Below, piece after piece: positions 16,965-25,887 of a stretch of DNA of 64,000 nucleotides. The stretch is taken from NCBI RefSeq assembly GCF_029030725.1, contig NZ_CP113162.1, forward strand, positions 1,238,501-1,302,500. The letters run 5' to 3'. A program made the position numbers and the translations under genes. Source of the stretch: [Pseudomonas] carboxydohydrogena. Its GTDB lineage: Bacteria; Pseudomonadota; Alphaproteobacteria; Rhizobiales; Xanthobacteraceae. Position 1 is the first letter of the stretch. The number at the start of each line of letters is the position of its first letter. The notes under the pieces were generated by a model. It was given only the letters and a program-made list of their open reading frames with translations, did no database searches and had not been told where the DNA came from.

Positions 16965-17695
16965 CAGTGCCGCCCGCCTTCGAGATAGGCCGCGCGAATT
17001 TCCGGACGTTCCAGCAATTCGCGCGCATCGCCTGACATGGTGATGAGGCCGTTGACCATGACATAGCCGCGATGGGCGAGCTTCAGCGCATGGTTGGCGT
17101 TCTGCTCGACGATCAGCACCGTGAGTCCGTCCGTCTGGTTCAGCGTGCGGATGGCGTCGAATATCTGGCGCGTGATGAGGGGCGCGAGGCCGAGCGAAGG
17201 CTCGTCAAGCATCAGAAGGCGCGGACGACTCATCAGCGCGCGGCCGATCGCGAGCATCTGTTGCTCGCCGCCCGACAGCGTGCCGCCGCGTTGCGTCAGC
17301 CGCTCCTTGAGGCGCGGAAATAAAGTGAGGACACGCTCAAGATCAGCGGCGCGTTCGCTTTCGCTGGCTTCGGCGGCATCCGCGCCCATCCGCAGGTTTT
17401 CGGCAACGCTCATGCGCAGGAAGATCCGCCGCCCTTCCGGCGATTGCGCGATGCGCAGCCGCGCGAGATGGTGCGTCGGCGTATGGGTGATGTCATCGCC
17501 GTCGAACAGGATTTCGCCGGAACGTGCGCGCGGGCGGCCGAAGATCGTCATCATCAAGGTGGACTTGCCCGCACCGTTGGCGCCGATCAGCGCGACGATC
17601 TCGCCACGCTTCACGTCGATATCGATACCCTTCAAGGCTTCGATATTGCCGTAAGCGGCGCGCAGGCCACGGATTTCGAGCAGGGAATCGCTCAT
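16964..17695 (-). CDS. livF: Branched-chain amino-acid ABC transporter ATPase LivF
   Basis: A 243-residue cytoplasmic ATPase subunit. Walker A GANGAGKST (about residues 38-46), Q-loop segment, signature LSGGEQQM (about 140-147), Walker B LLMLDEPS and switch His region IVEQNANHALKLAHRGYVM are intact. The short form without the LivG extension and the NANHALKLA stretch identify LivF. Its start overlaps livG by four bases. Pairs with LivG to power LivHM. Confidence 0.93.
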   Translation of the reverse strand: MSDSLLEIRGLRAAYGNIEALKGIDIDVKRGEIVALIGANGAGKSTLMMTIFGRPRARSGEILFDGDDITHTPTHHLARLRIAQSPEGRRIFLRMSVAENLRMGADAAEASESERAADLERVLTLFPRLKERLTQRGGTLSGGEQQMLAIGRALMSRPRLLMLDEPSLGLAPLITRQIFDAIRTLNQTDGLTVLIVEQNANHALKLAHRGYVMVNGLITMSGDARELLERPEIRAAYLEGGRH

Positions 17696-18528
17696 GCGTC
17701 CTGCTCCATCACTTCGATGGCGGTTTTCTCATCCGCGCCGAGATAGGCCGCGATGACCTTGGGATCGTCGCGAATCTCGCGCGGCGTGCCCTCGGCGATT
17801 TTGACGCCGTAGTCCAGCACGACGATGCGGTCGGCGATCTCCATCACCACAGACATGTCGTGTTCGATCAGCAGGATAGATGTGCCATGATCCTTGCGGA
17901 TCGAGAGGAGCAATTCACTGAGAGCCTCGCCCTCGCGCGCATTCAGTCCTGCGGCGGGCTCGTCGAGGCAAAGGAGCGCCGGCTCCGCGCACATCGCGCG
18001 CGCGATTTCCAGCCTGCGCTGGTCGCCATAGGGAAGATTTCCGGCGGCATCGTCGGCGCGGCCAGTGAGGCCGATGCGGTCGAGCCAGTGGCGCGCTCGC
18101 TCAACGGCATGCCGTTCAGCTGTATGAAAAGTGGGCGCGCCGATGAGGCCGAGAAAGCTCATGCCGGATGCCCGCATCAGGCGGTTGTGCTGCGCGACCA
18201 TCAGATTCTCGAGCGCCGTCATGCCCGAGAACAGGCGGATGTTCTGGAATGTGCGCGCGACCTTTGCGATTTTCGAGACGCGATAATCGAGCAGCCGTTC
18301 CAACAGGAATGCGCGGCCATTTTCATGGGTCAAACGCAGCATGCCCGTGGTCGGTTTGTAAAATCCGGTGATGCAGTTGAACACCGTGGTCTTGCCCGCG
18401 CCATTGGGGCCGATCAGTGCGGTGATGTCTCCGCGTTTCGCTTCAAACGACAGATCGTTGACGGCCATGATGCCGCCGAAGCGCATCGACAGATGCTGGA
18501 CGTCGAGGATGGGGTCCGGTGCGCTCAT
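17692..18528 (-). CDS. livG: Branched-chain amino-acid ABC transporter ATPase LivG
   Basis: A 278-residue ATPase partner of LivF. It shows MRFGGIMAVNDLSF, Walker A GPNGAGKTT, the LivG-specific NCITGFYKPTTG segment and FQNIRLFSGMTALENLMVAQH, and the C-terminal DYGVKIAEGTP...VIAAYLG that marks LivG. Signature region is GNLPYGDQRRLEIARAM. It overlaps livM by four bases upstream and livF by four downstream, so the cluster is one tightly coupled transcript. Confidence 0.93.
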   Translation of the reverse strand: MSAPDPILDVQHLSMRFGGIMAVNDLSFEAKRGDITALIGPNGAGKTTVFNCITGFYKPTTGMLRLTHENGRAFLLERLLDYRVSKIAKVARTFQNIRLFSGMTALENLMVAQHNRLMRASGMSFLGLIGAPTFHTAERHAVERARHWLDRIGLTGRADDAAGNLPYGDQRRLEIARAMCAEPALLCLDEPAAGLNAREGEALSELLLSIRKDHGTSILLIEHDMSVVMEIADRIVVLDYGVKIAEGTPREIRDDPKVIAAYLGADEKTAIEVMEQDA

Positions 18529-19853
18529 CGGCCCTCCTTGACGAGGTCGGATGAGACTTTCGTGCGCGTCGCGAGAAACAGGGAAGGCTCGCGGTGGGAG
18601 ATCAGGCCACGCGGCCGCCAGATCATCAAGAGCACCATCGCGCCGCCGAACGCCAGCATGCGGAATTGCTCGAAGCCACGGAACAGTTCAAATCCGCCGA
18701 TCAGTGCGAGCGAGGAGAGCACCACGCCGAGCTGCGAGCCCATGCCGCCCAGCACGACGATGGCCAGCACCAGCGCCGATTCCTGGAACGAGAACGATTC
18801 AGGGCTGATGAAGCCCTGGCGCGTGGCGAAGAACGCGCCCGCGAATCCGCCGAACATCGCGCCGATGGCGAACGCGGTGAGCTTCGTCGTGGTGGTGTTG
18901 ATGCCGAGCGCGCGGCAGGCGATCTCGTCCTCGCGCAGGGCTTCCCATGCGCGGCCGATCGGCAGGCGGCGCAGGCGCAGCGTGACCCAATTGGTCAAAA
19001 GCGCCAGCGCGAGGATGATGTAGAACAGCAGCACCAGCCGGTGTGTCGGAGAGAAGGGAATGCCAAGATGAGCGGCGAGGCCGTTCGGTCCCGGCGTGAG
19101 CGGAATACCGAACAGGCTCGGGCGAGGGATGCCGGAGATGCCGTTCGGCCCGCCTGTGACGTGCTGCCAGTTCAGCAGCACGAGGCGGATGATTTCGCCG
19201 AACGCGAGCGTGACGATGGCGAGATAGTCGCCGCGCAGCCGCAGCACCGGGAAGCCGAGCAGCATGCCCCAGAACGCGGCGAGGATTCCGGCGAGCGGCA
19301 GGCAGGTCCAGAACGACAGTCCGAAGGTGGTGGACAGCAGCGCATAGGAATAGGCGCCGACCGCGTAGAAGGCGACGTAGCCGAGATCGAGCAGCCCGGC
19401 GAGGCCGACCACGATGTTCAACCCCCAGCCGAGCATCACATAGGTCAGCACGAGAATGCCGAGATCGAGCATGTAGCGCTGATTGTAGAAGATCACCGGC
19501 ACGAGGAAGGCGAATATCAGCAGCGCCGGCACCGCGAGGCGGCCGAGCGTAGACAGTCCGCGCCTCGCGCTCTCGGGCAGGATGGGTGCATGATCCCGCT
19601 TGGCCCACCATTGCCGGAACAGTTCGGTGAGAATACTGCCCGCGAAAACCAGGACGACCATGATCGCGAGATCGCCAAAGCGTGTCCAGTAGATCAATTG
19701 CCCGGTCGGTCCCGCCTCGGTGCGGATGCCGATCATGAGCGAGAACAGCACCAGCGCTATGAGCGCGCTGAGCAGCGACTTCTTCAGGATGAAGGCGGCG
19801 CCCATCTGCGGAGCGCGTTTCGGTTTTGGGGTGGAGGATGTCTGATCCGTCAC
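18525..19853 (-). CDS. livM: Branched-chain amino-acid ABC transporter permease LivM
   Basis: About 442 residues from a GTG at 19853, eight bases after the livH stop. The N-terminal third carries two or three extra helices (LLSALIALVLFSLMIGI, FGDLAIMVVLVFAGSIL, LAVPALLIFAFLVPVIF) before the canonical permease core (LVLTYVMLGWGLNIVVGLAGLLDLGYVAFYAVGAYSYALL). The EAA-like coupling loop is GRAWEALREDEIACRALGIN. The open frame runs on to 20990, but that part is the antisense/out-of-frame shadow of livH. An ATG at 19805 has no ribosome site. Forms the channel with LivH. Confidence 0.88.
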   Translation of the reverse strand: MTDQTSSTPKPKRAPQMGAAFILKKSLLSALIALVLFSLMIGIRTEAGPTGQLIYWTRFGDLAIMVVLVFAGSILTELFRQWWAKRDHAPILPESARRGLSTLGRLAVPALLIFAFLVPVIFYNQRYMLDLGILVLTYVMLGWGLNIVVGLAGLLDLGYVAFYAVGAYSYALLSTTFGLSFWTCLPLAGILAAFWGMLLGFPVLRLRGDYLAIVTLAFGEIIRLVLLNWQHVTGGPNGISGIPRPSLFGIPLTPGPNGLAAHLGIPFSPTHRLVLLFYIILALALLTNWVTLRLRRLPIGRAWEALREDEIACRALGINTTTTKLTAFAIGAMFGGFAGAFFATRQGFISPESFSFQESALVLAIVVLGGMGSQLGVVLSSLALIGGFELFRGFEQFRMLAFGGAMVLLMIWRPRGLISHREPSLFLATRTKVSSDLVKEGR

Positions 19854-19861
19854 GCCCGTGC

Positions 19862-20776
19862 TCAGACTTTTTCGACTTCGGGACGACCGAGCAGGCCGGT
19901 CGGCAGGAAGATGAGAACGACGATCAGGATCGAGAAGGCGGCGACGTCCTTGTATTCGGAGGAGAAGTAGGCGGACCAGAGCGTCTCGATGAGGCCGATG
20001 GCGAGGCCGCCGAGCATGGCGCCGGGCAGCGAGCCGATGCCGCCAAGCACGGCGGCGGTGAAGGCTTTGATGCCCGCGACGAAGCCCATGTAGAAATCGA
20101 CAACGCCGTAATAGAGCAGGTACATCATGCCCGCGACGGCGGCGAGCGCCGCGCCGATCACGAACGTCATCGAGATCGTGCGATCGACATCGACGCCGAG
20201 CAGCGCGGCCATGGTCTGGTCCTGTTCGCAGGCGCGCATGTCGCGCCCAAGCCGGGTGCGCGTGACCATCCACGAGAAGATCGCGAGCAGCACCACGGTG
20301 GTCACGACCACGATGATCTGGATGTTGGACAGGCGGACGACAAAGCCGTCCTGCTCGAACAGCGTATAGCCGCCGGTAATGATCGGCGGCACGGGCTTCA
20401 CGCGGGCGCCTTGTGCGACCTGCGAGAAGTTCGACAGCACGAACGACATGCCGATCGCCGACAGCATCGGGGCGAGGCGGAAGGAATGACGCAACGGCCG
20501 GTAAGCGATGCGCTCGACCGTCCAGCCATACAGTGCGGTGGTCGCCATCGCGACGAGAACGACCAGCAGCAGCACGACAGGCACGGCGGTGATGCCGAGC
20601 GACACCAGCACGAGGAATGAAATCAGGGCGATGAAGCCGCCGATCATGAAGATGTCGCCATGGGCGAAATTGATCATGCCGACGATGCCGTAGACCATCG
20701 TGTAGCCGATCGCGATCAGCCCGTAGATGGAGCCGAGCACCAGTCCGTTGATGAGCTGCTGTGCGAAATAATCCAT
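19862..20776 (-). CDS. livH: Branched-chain amino-acid ABC transporter permease LivH
   Basis: A 304-residue inner-membrane permease beginning MDYFAQQLINGLVLGSIYGL, with the family segments IAIGYTMVYGIVGMINFAHGDIFMIG and the coupling loop TRLGRDMRACEQDQTMAALLGVDVD. Eight or so hydrophobic segments are visible. First gene of the livHMG-F-DUF6867-livK operon; the promoter should lie in 20777-20950. The frame is open 48 codons further upstream, but without a start site of matching quality. Confidence 0.93.
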   Translation of the reverse strand: MDYFAQQLINGLVLGSIYGLIAIGYTMVYGIVGMINFAHGDIFMIGGFIALISFLVLVSLGITAVPVVLLLVVLVAMATTALYGWTVERIAYRPLRHSFRLAPMLSAIGMSFVLSNFSQVAQGARVKPVPPIITGGYTLFEQDGFVVRLSNIQIIVVVTTVVLLAIFSWMVTRTRLGRDMRACEQDQTMAALLGVDVDRTISMTFVIGAALAAVAGMMYLLYYGVVDFYMGFVAGIKAFTAAVLGGIGSLPGAMLGGLAIGLIETLWSAYFSSEYKDVAAFSILIVVLIFLPTGLLGRPEVEKV

Positions 20777-21006
20777 CGGCTGCCGCGTGGCGTTGGTTGG
20801 GCGTCTCCGGCTCCGGCAGCCAAGACGTTGGAATGGGACAATTTTTATCAGCGGGAACCGGGTGCGGCAACTGCGGCGGACGGTTGCGGCCTGATCGGTG
20901 GAAGGAACCGGCCGGATCACGGGATACTGAAAGGAAACCGGAATTTCTGCGGAACGTGGTTCGTGGGGCGATGTTGGAAGGGGCGTTCAACAGGAGACAT
21001 GAACCA

Positions 21007-21135
21007 ATGTCGAACCAGAACCAGCAGTCACAGCAGAACCAGAAGCCCGGTCAGCAACAGCAGGGCGGCGGACAGAAGCCCGGCCAGCAGCAACAGCAGC
21101 AGGGCAAGCCGGGCAGCCAAAAGGGCGGCCACTAG
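21007..21135 (+). CDS. Gln/Gly-rich 42-residue protein
   Basis: A very small hydrophilic protein, MSNQNQQSQQNQKPGQQQ followed by two more K-P-G-Q-rich units and ending KGGH. AGGAG lies about ten bases before the ATG at 21007. It is followed by a strong rho-independent terminator, which supports that this short gene is transcribed. Low complexity means no fold can be predicted; similar short Q/G/K-P proteins occur in Bradyrhizobium relatives without known function. Another frame starting at 20999 gives a Ser/Arg-rich product and is less likely. Confidence 0.6.
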   Translation: MSNQNQQSQQNQKPGQQQQGGGQKPGQQQQQQGKPGSQKGGH

Positions 21136-21168
21136 CAGCCTGTGGACAAGTTCATTGAAAAACTTGAG

Positions 21169-21195
21169 GAAAACCCCGCTTTTGGCGGGGTTTTC
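21169..21195 (+). terminator. Rho-independent terminator
   Basis: GAAAACCCCGC and GCGGGGTTTTC form an 11-bp stem with loop TTTTG, 33 bases past the Gln-rich gene. Confidence 0.85.
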
Positions 21196-21314
21196 TGCTT
21201 GGAATGGGCCATTGGCCTAGCCTGTTAACGTAAACAGACGGTTTAGATTGTCGCTCCCGGGCTCGCGTGGCACTCCGCGAGGATGCGCCTTTTCAGCGCG
21301 GAAGGAGCGGGACG

Positions 21315-21842
21315 ATGAAGGAATGGCGGCTCGGCATTTTCAACGGTGTGATGCTGGCGTGCTATTTCATTCCGACATGGACGATCTCCGCCTTCAAGGT
21401 CGTGATGTCGCCGGTTCGCGGGATGTATGAACCCGCCAATATCGCGCCCGCGATGTTCGTGAGCGACCATCTGTCGTGGTCGGCGCTTGGGCTCGTCCGC
21501 TTCGCGTGGCTGTTCGCGCTGTCGAAATTTCTGGTGGCTGCGTTTTTTCTCGCCTTCCTGTTTTTCGTCATTCGCGAAGCGCTGTCGCGCAAGCACGGCG
21601 CGGAGGAGGCGCTGGCCTTCGCGCTGACGCTCGGCAGTCTCATCAGCTTCGGCAGCATGCTCGCGGCGTCTTATGTCGGCGAAGCTGCCGCAATTCGGCT
21701 CCATGCCACCGAGCTTTTGATGCTGCTTGCCGCAGGCATCGTCCTGCTGGTCGAGGGTGGCGTGCATGAGCGCGCAAGCGCCGATGTGCCGTATGCCGGC
21801 CGTCCGCCGTCGAGCGTGATCTCGTCCTCTAACGCTGTGTGA
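21315..21842 (+). CDS. Four-helix membrane protein of unknown function
   Basis: A 175-residue protein with hydrophobic segments at about residues 8-28 (IFNGVMLACYFIPTWTISAF), 60-90 (GLVRFAWLFALSKFLVAAFFLAFLFFVI), 103-123 (ALAFALTLGSLISFGSMLAASY) and 131-148 (LLMLLAAGIVLLVEGGV). AGGAG lies eight bases before the ATG at 21315. The stop overlaps the 3' end of convergent pcaD by 14 bases. I do not recognise the family. Confidence 0.65.
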   Translation: MKEWRLGIFNGVMLACYFIPTWTISAFKVVMSPVRGMYEPANIAPAMFVSDHLSWSALGLVRFAWLFALSKFLVAAFFLAFLFFVIREALSRKHGAEEALAFALTLGSLISFGSMLAASYVGEAAAIRLHATELLMLLAAGIVLLVEGGVHERASADVPYAGRPPSSVISSSNAV

Positions 21843-22611
21843 GAAATCCGGTCAGGGCTTCGTTGAAGCCGTAAGGTGCTTCAACATTGGACAAGTGCGC
21901 GGCCTCGAGGATCGTGAGACTCGCGCCCGGAATGCCCGCGCGGATCGTGGCGGCCATTTGCAACGGCGATGATGTGTCGTAACGCCCGGCGATGACCAGC
22001 GTCTGCGCCTTGATGCGCGGCAGGGCTTCCCGCAAATCGAGTCCCATCAGGGCCCCGCAGCTTGCCGTGTAACCGGCAACCGGATTGGAGGTCAGCATCG
22101 CGCGGATCCGGCTGACCGTCTGCGGTTCACGCTCGCGAAATTCCTCGGTGAACCATCTTGCCATGGTCTCGTCGGCGATCACATCGAGCCCTTTTTCGGT
22201 CACGGTCTTGATGCGGGCCAGCCACGGCGCGGGATCGGCAACGTGGCAGGTGGTGTCGGCGAGCACGAGGCGATCGATCCGCTCCGGTGCGTTCGCCGCG
22301 AGCCACTGTCCGACCGCGCCGCCGATCGAGAGGCCACACCAATGCGTGCGTGCGATGTTCAGGTCGTCGAGGATCGCCAGAGCGTCCCGGCCAAAATCCG
22401 CGACGCTGTAGGGGCCGGGAGGGGTACCCGATTTGCCGTGGCCGCGCCGGTCATAGCGGATGACGCGAAAGAACCGGGTCAGAGCCGCCATCTGCGGTTC
22501 CCAGACCTGTAGCGTCGTCCCGAGCGGGTTGGAGAGCATCAGCGTGGGGCCGCCGTCCCGGCCTTCGACGGAAACATTCAGCAGGCAGCCATCGGCGTCG
22601 ATCATTGGCAT
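21829..22611 (-). CDS. pcaD: 3-oxoadipate enol-lactonase
   Basis: An alpha/beta hydrolase of 260 residues that opens 3-oxoadipate enol-lactone in the beta-ketoadipate pathway. It has SNPLGTTLQVWEPQ (oxyanion region), YDRRGHGKS, the nucleophile elbow GLSIGGAVGQWLA (Ser about 95), and the catalytic Asp/His region AGRYDTSSP ... EAAHLSNVEAP. The NSLG/NPLG start and GGxxGQWLA elbow are PcaD features. No other pca gene is in the window, so the gene may be an orphan copy or a related lactonase. Confidence 0.82.
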   Translation of the reverse strand: MPMIDADGCLLNVSVEGRDGGPTLMLSNPLGTTLQVWEPQMAALTRFFRVIRYDRRGHGKSGTPPGPYSVADFGRDALAILDDLNIARTHWCGLSIGGAVGQWLAANAPERIDRLVLADTTCHVADPAPWLARIKTVTEKGLDVIADETMARWFTEEFREREPQTVSRIRAMLTSNPVAGYTASCGALMGLDLREALPRIKAQTLVIAGRYDTSSPLQMAATIRAGIPGASLTILEAAHLSNVEAPYGFNEALTGFLTQR

Positions 22612-22785
22612 AATGGTATTCCAGCCTTATTTTACAGGACAAACCGCGCAGGCCAAATGAGCGTAGAGGAAGGTGCCAAATCCTGCTGAAGGCATGTATA
22701 ATCGGGTCGCGTTAACGGTCGAAATCCGGGTCGGTCCTTACGGCATTTTATACAGGAATATTCCAGAGTTTATGCAAGGCGGATC

Positions 22786-23124
22786 ATGTTGGATCGAGAT
22801 GAGGATCTGTTACAGGCAGCGGAAGGATGGGTTGGCGCCGGCCATGGCGCCGCACTGGCAACCGTGGTGCAGACCTGGGGATCGGCGCCTCGTCCGGCGG
22901 GCTCGAGTCTCGTCATCAAGGACGATGGCGCATTTCTGGGCTCGGTGTCGGGCGGCTGCGTCGAGGGCGCGGTGATTACCGAGGCGCTCGACGTGATCGA
23001 GAGCGGTACGGCGAAGCTGCTTGAATTCGGCGTGGCCGACGAGACGGCATGGAAGGTCGGCTTGTCGTGCGGCGGGACCATTCGTGTGTTCGTCGAGAAG
23101 ATCGAAGCGAAAGGCCGGTCGTGA
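22786..23124 (+). CDS. XdhC/CoxI family protein, N-terminal-domain unit
   Basis: A 112-residue protein made only of the XdhC/CoxI N-terminal domain: WGSAPRPAGSSLVIKDDGAFLGSVSGGCVEGAVI then the Cys-containing LSCGGTIRVFVE. The family inserts sulfurated molybdenum cofactor into xanthine dehydrogenase or CO dehydrogenase-type enzymes; both conserved Cys (SGGCVEG and SCGG) are present. The next gene encodes the matching C-terminal domain and overlaps by four bases (GTGA). The first gene of a three-gene operon. No molybdenum hydroxylase gene is nearby, so the client enzyme is unknown. Confidence 0.88.
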   Translation: MLDRDEDLLQAAEGWVGAGHGAALATVVQTWGSAPRPAGSSLVIKDDGAFLGSVSGGCVEGAVITEALDVIESGTAKLLEFGVADETAWKVGLSCGGTIRVFVEKIEAKGRS

Positions 23125-23837
23125 AGCAGGACACACTGGTGCAATTGAATGCCGAGCGGCTGGCGCGCCGTCCTGTCGTCGTGGTCACGAATATCGCGAC
23201 CGGAGAGCAGCGGCTCGTCAAGGCGGCCGATGTCGCGAACGATCCCCTGCACGCCGAACTCGACAAGCATCTGCGCATGGGCCGCAGCGAGCTGATCCAT
23301 GTCGATGGCGACAATCTGTTCCTGAACATCTACGCGCCGGCGGCGCGCCTCGTCATCATCGGCGCCGTTCACATCAGCCAGACTCTCGCGCCGCTGGCGC
23401 AATCTCTCGGCTACGATGTCTGCGTGATCGATCCCCGCACCGCGTTTGCTTCGTCCGAGCGTTTCCCCGATGTGCGCCTGATCGCGGATTGGCCGGAGAC
23501 GGTGCTGCCGCCGATGAACATCGACAGGTACACCGCGATGGCGGCTGTGACGCACGATCCCAAGATCGACGATTTCGCGCTGTTGCATGCGCTCGAGCGG
23601 GATTGTTTCTATATCGGCGCGCTGGGCTCCCGCAAAACCCACATCAGGCGGCTCGACCGCCTGAAGGCGGCGGGGGAGACCGATAATTCACTGTCCCGCA
23701 TCCGCTCGCCGATCGGCATGGATATCGGGGCGGTCTCGCCGGCCGAGATTGCCGTGGCGGTGATGGCGCAGATCACCTCCGCCTTGCGTTTGCCAGCCTC
23801 CAGTATCAATACCGCACGTGTGAGTGTTCCAGCATGA
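23121..23837 (+). CDS. XdhC family protein, C-terminal Rossmann-domain unit
   Basis: A 238-residue protein with the XdhC Rossmann domain: APAARLVIIGAVHISQTLAPLAQSLGYDVCVIDPRTAF, VMTHD-like AAVTHDPKIDD, and YIGALGSRKTHIRRLDRL, IRSPIGMDIGAVSPAEIAVAVMAQI. It begins at a GTG that overlaps the previous stop, so one XdhC function is split into two coupled proteins. The dinucleotide-binding site may bind the cofactor nucleotide. Its stop overlaps the next ATG by four bases. Confidence 0.88.
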   Translation: MKQDTLVQLNAERLARRPVVVVTNIATGEQRLVKAADVANDPLHAELDKHLRMGRSELIHVDGDNLFLNIYAPAARLVIIGAVHISQTLAPLAQSLGYDVCVIDPRTAFASSERFPDVRLIADWPETVLPPMNIDRYTAMAAVTHDPKIDDFALLHALERDCFYIGALGSRKTHIRRLDRLKAAGETDNSLSRIRSPIGMDIGAVSPAEIAVAVMAQITSALRLPASSINTARVSVPA

Positions 23838-25441
23838 AATTCGGACCTGTTTCGCCCAAGGAAGCCATCGGTGGTGTCGCCGTTCATGCGATTCGGCAGA
23901 GTTCCTATGTTCTGAAGAAAGGCACGCTGATTACGCCTGTCGAAGCCGAAGCGCTGGAGCAGGCCGGGATCAAGCAGATCGTGGTGGCGCGCCTCGAAGA
24001 CGGCGATGTGTCGGAAGATGTCGCCGCCGCGGGCATCGCACGGGTGATCGCTGGTGAGGGCATTCATGTCGAGAAGGCGTTTACCGGCCGCTGCAATCTG
24101 TTTGCGGCACATCCCGGTATCCTTGTGATCGACCGTGATGCCGTCGATCAACTCAACCGTGTCGATGAATCGATCACTTTCGCCACGCTGCCGGCGTTCA
24201 AGGCCGTGGCCGAAGGCGAGATGATCGCGACCGTGAAACTCATTCCTTTCGGGATCGCGAACAGCGTCTATGACAAGGCGGTGGAAGCCGCGGAGCAGCG
24301 CCAGATCAGGATCATGCCGTTCGCGGTCAAGCGGGTTGGCGTGGTATCGACGATGCTGCCCGGCCTCGCGCCCAAGGTGATCGACAAGACCGTGCAGGTG
24401 ACAAGAGAGCGGCTTGCCCGTGCCGGGGCTGCAATCATCGCCGAGCGGCGTGTCCAGCACAGCGAGCCCGCGCTGAAGGCGGCGGTCGAGGAACTGCTGA
24501 GCCTCGGCTCGGAACTTGTCCTGATTTTCGGCGCGTCCGCCATAGCGGATCGCCGCGACATCATTCCATCGGCGGTCGAGAATGCCGGCGGTAAGGTCGA
24601 GCATTTCGGCATGCCGGTCGATCCCGGCAATCTGCTTCTGGTGGCGCGGATCGGCGACGTGCCGGTGCTTGGCGCGCCGGGCTGCGCCCGCTCGCCGAAG
24701 GAGAACGGCTTTGACTGGGTGCTGATGCGGCTTCTCGCCAACCTCAAGGTCACGCGCGAGGAAATCACGGCGATGGGTGTGGGCGGGCTGCTGATGGAAA
24801 TCATTTCGCGGCCTCAGTCTCGCGAACCGGAGAAGGCCGTGATCGAAACCGATGTGACCGCCGTCATTCTCGCCGCAGGCCGCTCGACCCGGATGGGCGG
24901 ACCGAACAAACTGCTCGCCGAAATTGGCGGCAAGCCTCTGGTGCGTATCGCGGCCGAACAGGCGCTGGCCTCGCGTGCGGAATCGGTTGTGGTCGTGACC
25001 GGCCATCAGCACGAGCGTGTCGAACAGGCATTGCAGGGCCTCGACGTGACGTTCGTGCATAATCCGGATTATGCCGATGGACTCGCAACCTCGCTCAAGA
25101 CCGGCATTGGCGCGGTGCCTGCTTCCAGCGGCGCGGCCATTGTCTGCCTTGGCGACATGCCGCTTGTCGGCAGCGGGTTGATTGATCGGCTGATCGAGGC
25201 TTATGCGCCCGAGCGCGACGGTCTGATCGCCATTCCGGTGGCGGATGGCCGCCGTGGCAACCCCGTGTTGTGGTCGCGTAAATTGTTCAAGGAATTGCTG
25301 GCGCTCGAAGGCGACATCGGTGCGCGCCATGTCATTCAGAAATATGCCGAAATGGTCGTTGAGGTCCCGGCGACCGGTGTCAGCGCCTTCCTCGATGTCG
25401 ACACCCCCGATGTGCTGGAAAGATTGCTGACGAAGCGGTGA
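23834..25441 (+). CDS. Fused molybdopterin-binding and molybdenum-cofactor nucleotidyltransferase protein
   Basis: A 535-residue fusion. Residues 1-335 resemble MoeA/MoaB-type molybdopterin-binding proteins (KFGPVSPKEAIGGVAVHAIR, SELVLIFGASAIADRRDIIPSAV, MPVDPGNLLLVARIGDVPVLGAPGCARSPKENG). Residues 340-535 are a MobA/MocA-like NTP transferase with VILAAGRSTRMGGPNKLLAEIGGKPLV and CLGDMPLV (metal-binding Asp). Such fusions make the dinucleotide cofactor (usually MCD) of molybdenum hydroxylases. With the XdhC pair it forms a complete maturation set. Which nucleotide, C or G, cannot be seen directly. Confidence 0.88.
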   Translation: MKFGPVSPKEAIGGVAVHAIRQSSYVLKKGTLITPVEAEALEQAGIKQIVVARLEDGDVSEDVAAAGIARVIAGEGIHVEKAFTGRCNLFAAHPGILVIDRDAVDQLNRVDESITFATLPAFKAVAEGEMIATVKLIPFGIANSVYDKAVEAAEQRQIRIMPFAVKRVGVVSTMLPGLAPKVIDKTVQVTRERLARAGAAIIAERRVQHSEPALKAAVEELLSLGSELVLIFGASAIADRRDIIPSAVENAGGKVEHFGMPVDPGNLLLVARIGDVPVLGAPGCARSPKENGFDWVLMRLLANLKVTREEITAMGVGGLLMEIISRPQSREPEKAVIETDVTAVILAAGRSTRMGGPNKLLAEIGGKPLVRIAAEQALASRAESVVVVTGHQHERVEQALQGLDVTFVHNPDYADGLATSLKTGIGAVPASSGAAIVCLGDMPLVGSGLIDRLIEAYAPERDGLIAIPVADGRRGNPVLWSRKLFKELLALEGDIGARHVIQKYAEMVVEVPATGVSAFLDVDTPDVLERLLTKR

Positions 25442-25503
25442 GGCTGTATTCACCAAGTTGAAACCGGTTCCCGGTAACGTCGCTCCCGCTTGGGGGAAGC
25501 GAT

Positions 25504-25884
25504 ATGACCTGCACCTTGATCCGGCATCTTGCCGGATTGTTTTTTGCTGCAATCCTGATCTGTGGCGCATTTATCGCGCCATCCCATGCGGCAGGCGCGC
25601 TCGCTGTCGGCAAGTGCGGTGCCTATGGACAGGCTTTCGATTACAAGCACCAGAACGCGGCGATCGCCGCTGCCCGCAAGCAATGCAAGGGTGAATGCAC
25701 CGTCATCACGATGCGGCGCGCCTGCGCGGCCCTCGCCATCGACATGAAAAATCCCTGCGGAGCGTTCGGCTATGCCGTGGAGCCGCGGATTTCGAGCGCG
25801 CTGAATGCGGCCAGCAAGAAGTGTTACGGCTATGGCGGTAAGGAATGCGTGATCCGGGCCTGGGCCTGCGACGCGCGCGGCTGA
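25504..25884 (+). CDS. Secreted DUF4189 protein
   Basis: A 126-residue exported protein. Signal peptide to about residue 29 (FFAAILICGAFIAPSHAAG). The mature domain GALAVGKCGAYGQAFDY, then AAIAAARKQCKG, CTVITMRRACAALAID, CGAFGYAVEP and CYGYGGKECVIRAWACD carries eight Cys likely to form disulfides; this Gly-Tyr-x-x-x repeat pattern is DUF4189. Role unknown; envelope localisation is inferred. Single gene, convergent with bcsS. Confidence 0.78.
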   Translation: MTCTLIRHLAGLFFAAILICGAFIAPSHAAGALAVGKCGAYGQAFDYKHQNAAIAAARKQCKGECTVITMRRACAALAIDMKNPCGAFGYAVEPRISSALNAASKKCYGYGGKECVIRAWACDARG

Positions 25885-25887
25885 GAT

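Noticed and set aside
19854-20990. N-terminal extension of the livM frame
   Set aside because: Overlaps livH in another frame; Arg/His-rich, no homology; livM starts at about 19853.
23609-25570. 653-codon open frame on the minus strand
   Set aside because: Antisense to the fused molybdopterin/nucleotidyltransferase gene.
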